7,024 nt of DNA from an uncultured Acidimicrobium sp. (GTDB lineage: Bacteria; Actinomycetota; Acidimicrobiia; Acidimicrobiales; Ilumatobacteraceae): the NCBI GenBank assembly GCA_903895515.1, contig CAITUB010000240.1, positions 1 through 7,024 of the forward strand, in the 5' to 3' direction. Numbering within the stretch: the first letter of the stretch is position 1; each line of letters opens with the position of its first letter. A program made the translations under genes and the position numbers. Shown here piece after piece: positions 4,961 through 7,024 of this stretch. The notes beneath the pieces were generated by a model. The model did not search any database. It was not told the DNA's origin and was given only the letters and a program-made list of their open reading frames with translations.

Positions 4961-7024
4961 GTGGCCTCACGTGCGTCTGCACGCGAACGGTATTCGTTCG
5001 CGACCCTTCCAGAAACCCTCGAACTTCCAGACCTCATCGCGGTACAACGCGAGAGTTTTGAATGGTTCCTTAAAGAAGGATTGAAGGAAGCTTTCGAAGA
5101 TATTTCGCCAATCAAAGGATTCAGCGACGATCTTCAGCTCGAACTTGAATTCGACCCAGACGATGAAGATCTTTGTCCAAAACCAAAGTTCACAGTTGCG
5201 GAGTGCCGCGAACGTGACATGACGTATGCGTCGCCAGTATTTGTGCGCGCACGTTTCTTGAACAAGCCAACCGGCGAAATTAAAGAACAAGTTGTGTTCA
5301 TGGGCGACTTCCCGAAGATGACCGAAAAGGGAACCTTCGTTATCAACGGCACCGAGCGTGTTGTGGTGAGCCAGTTGGTTCGTTCACCAGGCGTTATTTT
5401 CGAACCAGGTGAGCGTTACCGCTTGCGTAACTTGTCGAAGCATCAGTTGGTAAAGGGAACCATTCACCCGTACCGCGGAGAATGGTTGGAGTTCGACGTA
5501 GAGCAGAAGCCAGGTAAAGACGTCACCGCCGGAACGCGTGTAGCACGTAAGCGCCGCATCGGAATTTTCACCTTGTTGCGCGCACTTGGTTACGACGAAG
5601 AAAACGCTCCAGGCTTCCTCGATCGTTTCGTGAACTACTTCGACTTCCTTGAAGGTCAGTGGGAAAAGGAGCGTCCAATCGCTCCAACTCGCGAAGAAGC
5701 ACTTGTTGAAATTTACAAGCGCGCTCGTCCGGGCGAACCACCAAACGTTGAAGCAGCACGTGCATATTTCGAAGGCGCCTTCTTCGAGAACCGTCGCTAT
5801 GACTTGTCACGCGTTGGTCGCTACAAACTGAACCGCAAGTTGGGTGCAGAAATTGAAAAGATTGGCAAGTTGTTCGACATGAAGGTCGGCACCGAACTTG
5901 GCAAGCTCGACGTTCCAGTTGAAGGACAAGATGTTCTCAGCCGTTGCGAAGTTCTTGCAACCATCACGTACTTGTTGCACCTCGTGAAGCAAGAGCCTGG
6001 CTACCGCCTCGACGATCAGGACCACTTTGCAAACCGTCGTATTCGTTCGGTTGGTGAATTGATTCAGAACCAAGTTCGTATCGGTTTGTCACGTATGGAG
6101 CGTGTTGTTCGCGAGCGCATGACCACGCAAGATGTGGAAGCGATTTCGCCACAAACACTCATCAACGTGCGTCCAGTTGTTGCTGCAATCAAGGAGTTCT
6201 TCGGAACTTCCCAGTTGTCGCAGTTCATGGACCAAGTGAACCCATTGTCGGGTCTTACGCACCGTCGTCGTTTGTCGGCACTCGGACCTGGTGGTCTGAG
6301 CCGCGAGCGCGCAGGTTTCGAAGTTCGAGACGTTCACTTTTCGCACTACGGCCGTATGTGCCCAATTGAAACACCAGAAGGTCCAAACATTGGACTCATC
6401 GGTGCGCTTTCAACGTATGCACGCGTGAACCCATTCGGATTCATCGAGAGCCCATACCGTCGCGTTCGCAACGGCAAGGTCACCGACGAAATCGTGTACA
6501 TGCCAGCAGACGAAGAAGAGAACTACGTCGTTGCGCAGGCAAACACCGCGTTGAATGCAGATGGCACCTTTAAGTCAGAGCGCGTACTCGTACGTCGTTC
6601 ACCACAGGCAGCCAGCTTGGATGACTTGAAGAAGATGCTTGAAGCAGAAAGCTTCTTCGGTTCAACCACTGACATCGCATATGTACCTGGAACAGAAGTG
6701 GACTTCATCGACGTTTCGGCTCGCCAGATTATTTCGGTGGCTACAGCGTTGATTCCGTTCTTGGAGCACGACGATGCAAACCGCGCACTCATGGGTGCGA
6801 ACATGCAACGTCAGGCAGTTCCATTGCTTCGTGCAGAGGCTCCATACATTGGAACCGGCATTGAGTCACGTGCAGCACGTGACGGTGCAGACCTCATCTT
6901 GGCAAAAGATTCGGGAACCGTTACTTCAGTAACTGGCGACTTGATCACCATTGCTTATGACAACTTGAAGAAGGCCGACGGAGAACACAAGTTGTTCAAG
7001 TTCCGTCGTTCAAATCAAGACACC
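4961..7024 (+). CDS. rpoB: DNA-directed RNA polymerase subunit beta, N-terminal 688 codons (3' truncated by window)
   Basis: The catalytic beta subunit of RNA polymerase; usual actinobacterial length is about 1150-1180 residues, so roughly 60% is present. The frame is open from GTG 4961 to the last base. Blocks in order: MTEKGTFVINGTERVVVSQL (120-139) and RSPGV (141-145); HFANRRIRSVGELIQNQ (355-371); the rifampicin-binding region FGTSQLSQFMDQVNPLSG (414-431) continuing LTHRRRLSALGPGG (432-445); PIETPEGPNIGL (468-479); and FLEHDDANRALMGANMQRQA (600-619). The residues usually mutated in resistant strains (E. coli Q513, D516, H526, R529, S531) are wild type as Q421, D424, H434, R437 and S439, so rifampicin sensitivity is expected. 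Val426 replaces the common Asn at E. coli 518. Only the N-terminal part of the active site is covered. Expression probably comes from rplJL readthrough, with a possible local promoter. Confidence 0.98.
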   Translation, partial: MASRASARERYSFATLPETLELPDLIAVQRESFEWFLKEGLKEAFEDISPIKGFSDDLQLELEFDPDDEDLCPKPKFTVAECRERDMTYASPVFVRARFLNKPTGEIKEQVVFMGDFPKMTEKGTFVINGTERVVVSQLVRSPGVIFEPGERYRLRNLSKHQLVKGTIHPYRGEWLEFDVEQKPGKDVTAGTRVARKRRIGIFTLLRALGYDEENAPGFLDRFVNYFDFLEGQWEKERPIAPTREEALVEIYKRARPGEPPNVEAARAYFEGAFFENRRYDLSRVGRYKLNRKLGAEIEKIGKLFDMKVGTELGKLDVPVEGQDVLSRCEVLATITYLLHLVKQEPGYRLDDQDHFANRRIRSVGELIQNQVRIGLSRMERVVRERMTTQDVEAISPQTLINVRPVVAAIKEFFGTSQLSQFMDQVNPLSGLTHRRRLSALGPGGLSRERAGFEVRDVHFSHYGRMCPIETPEGPNIGLIGALSTYARVNPFGFIESPYRRVRNGKVTDEIVYMPADEEENYVVAQANTALNADGTFKSERVLVRRSPQAASLDDLKKMLEAESFFGSTTDIAYVPGTEVDFIDVSARQIISVATALIPFLEHDDANRALMGANMQRQAVPLLRAEAPYIGTGIESRAARDGADLILAKDSGTVTSVTGDLITIAYDNLKKADGEHKLFKFRRSNQDT

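Noticed and set aside
1..7024. Mobile elements, CRISPR arrays, phage or defence genes, or a novel multi-gene system
   Set aside because: No long inverted or direct repeats, transposase or integrase motifs, spacer-repeat pattern or unknown gene cluster is visible. Every gene belongs to a well-known family and the gaps are short.

Overview
The window is a piece of an ordinary chromosome, almost entirely coding on the + strand. It most likely comes from an actinobacterium of moderate G+C (about half, by eye), possibly class Acidimicrobiia. The phylum call rests on three things: the order tRNA-Trp, secE, nusG, rplK, rplA, rplJ, rplL, rpoB; a NusG with a long acidic N-terminal extension; and RpoB blocks that read like actinobacterial ones. 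The class call is an impression from RpoB and from A-ending codon preferences (CCA for Pro, GCA for Ala, GAA for Glu) and has not been tested.

Left edge (1-1073): the 3' end of an exporter-type ABC transporter (ATPase half only) is followed 10 bases later by a GmhA-like sugar-phosphate isomerase (SIS fold). The pair looks like the tail of a glycoconjugate or cell-surface sugar operon.

Middle (1074-2747): a 73-base spacer leads into tRNA-Trp (CCA anticodon, no encoded 3' CCA), then secE (translocon subunit), nusG (transcription elongation factor) and rplK (L11), closely spaced and probably cotranscribed.

Right (2748-7024): rplA (L1) follows a 77-base spacer with a hairpin. After rplA comes a strong stem-loop and a long, highly structured leader, then rplJ (L10). 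A short A-rich linker separates it from rplL (L7/L12). A 191-base spacer with a 10-bp GAAA-capped hairpin precedes rpoB, which starts at GTG and runs off the window after 688 codons. The right-hand block builds the L1 stalk, the L11/L10/L12 stalk (the GTPase-associated centre) and the RNA polymerase beta subunit; NusG links polymerase to the ribosome.

I found no mobile element, CRISPR array, phage gene or undescribed multi-gene system. The points worth a second look are in the non-coding spacers (the rplJ leader, the rplL-rpoB hairpins, a copy of the tRNA acceptor strand, a repeated TAGCCT hexamer) and a few residue changes at antibiotic-contact positions in L11 and RpoB.
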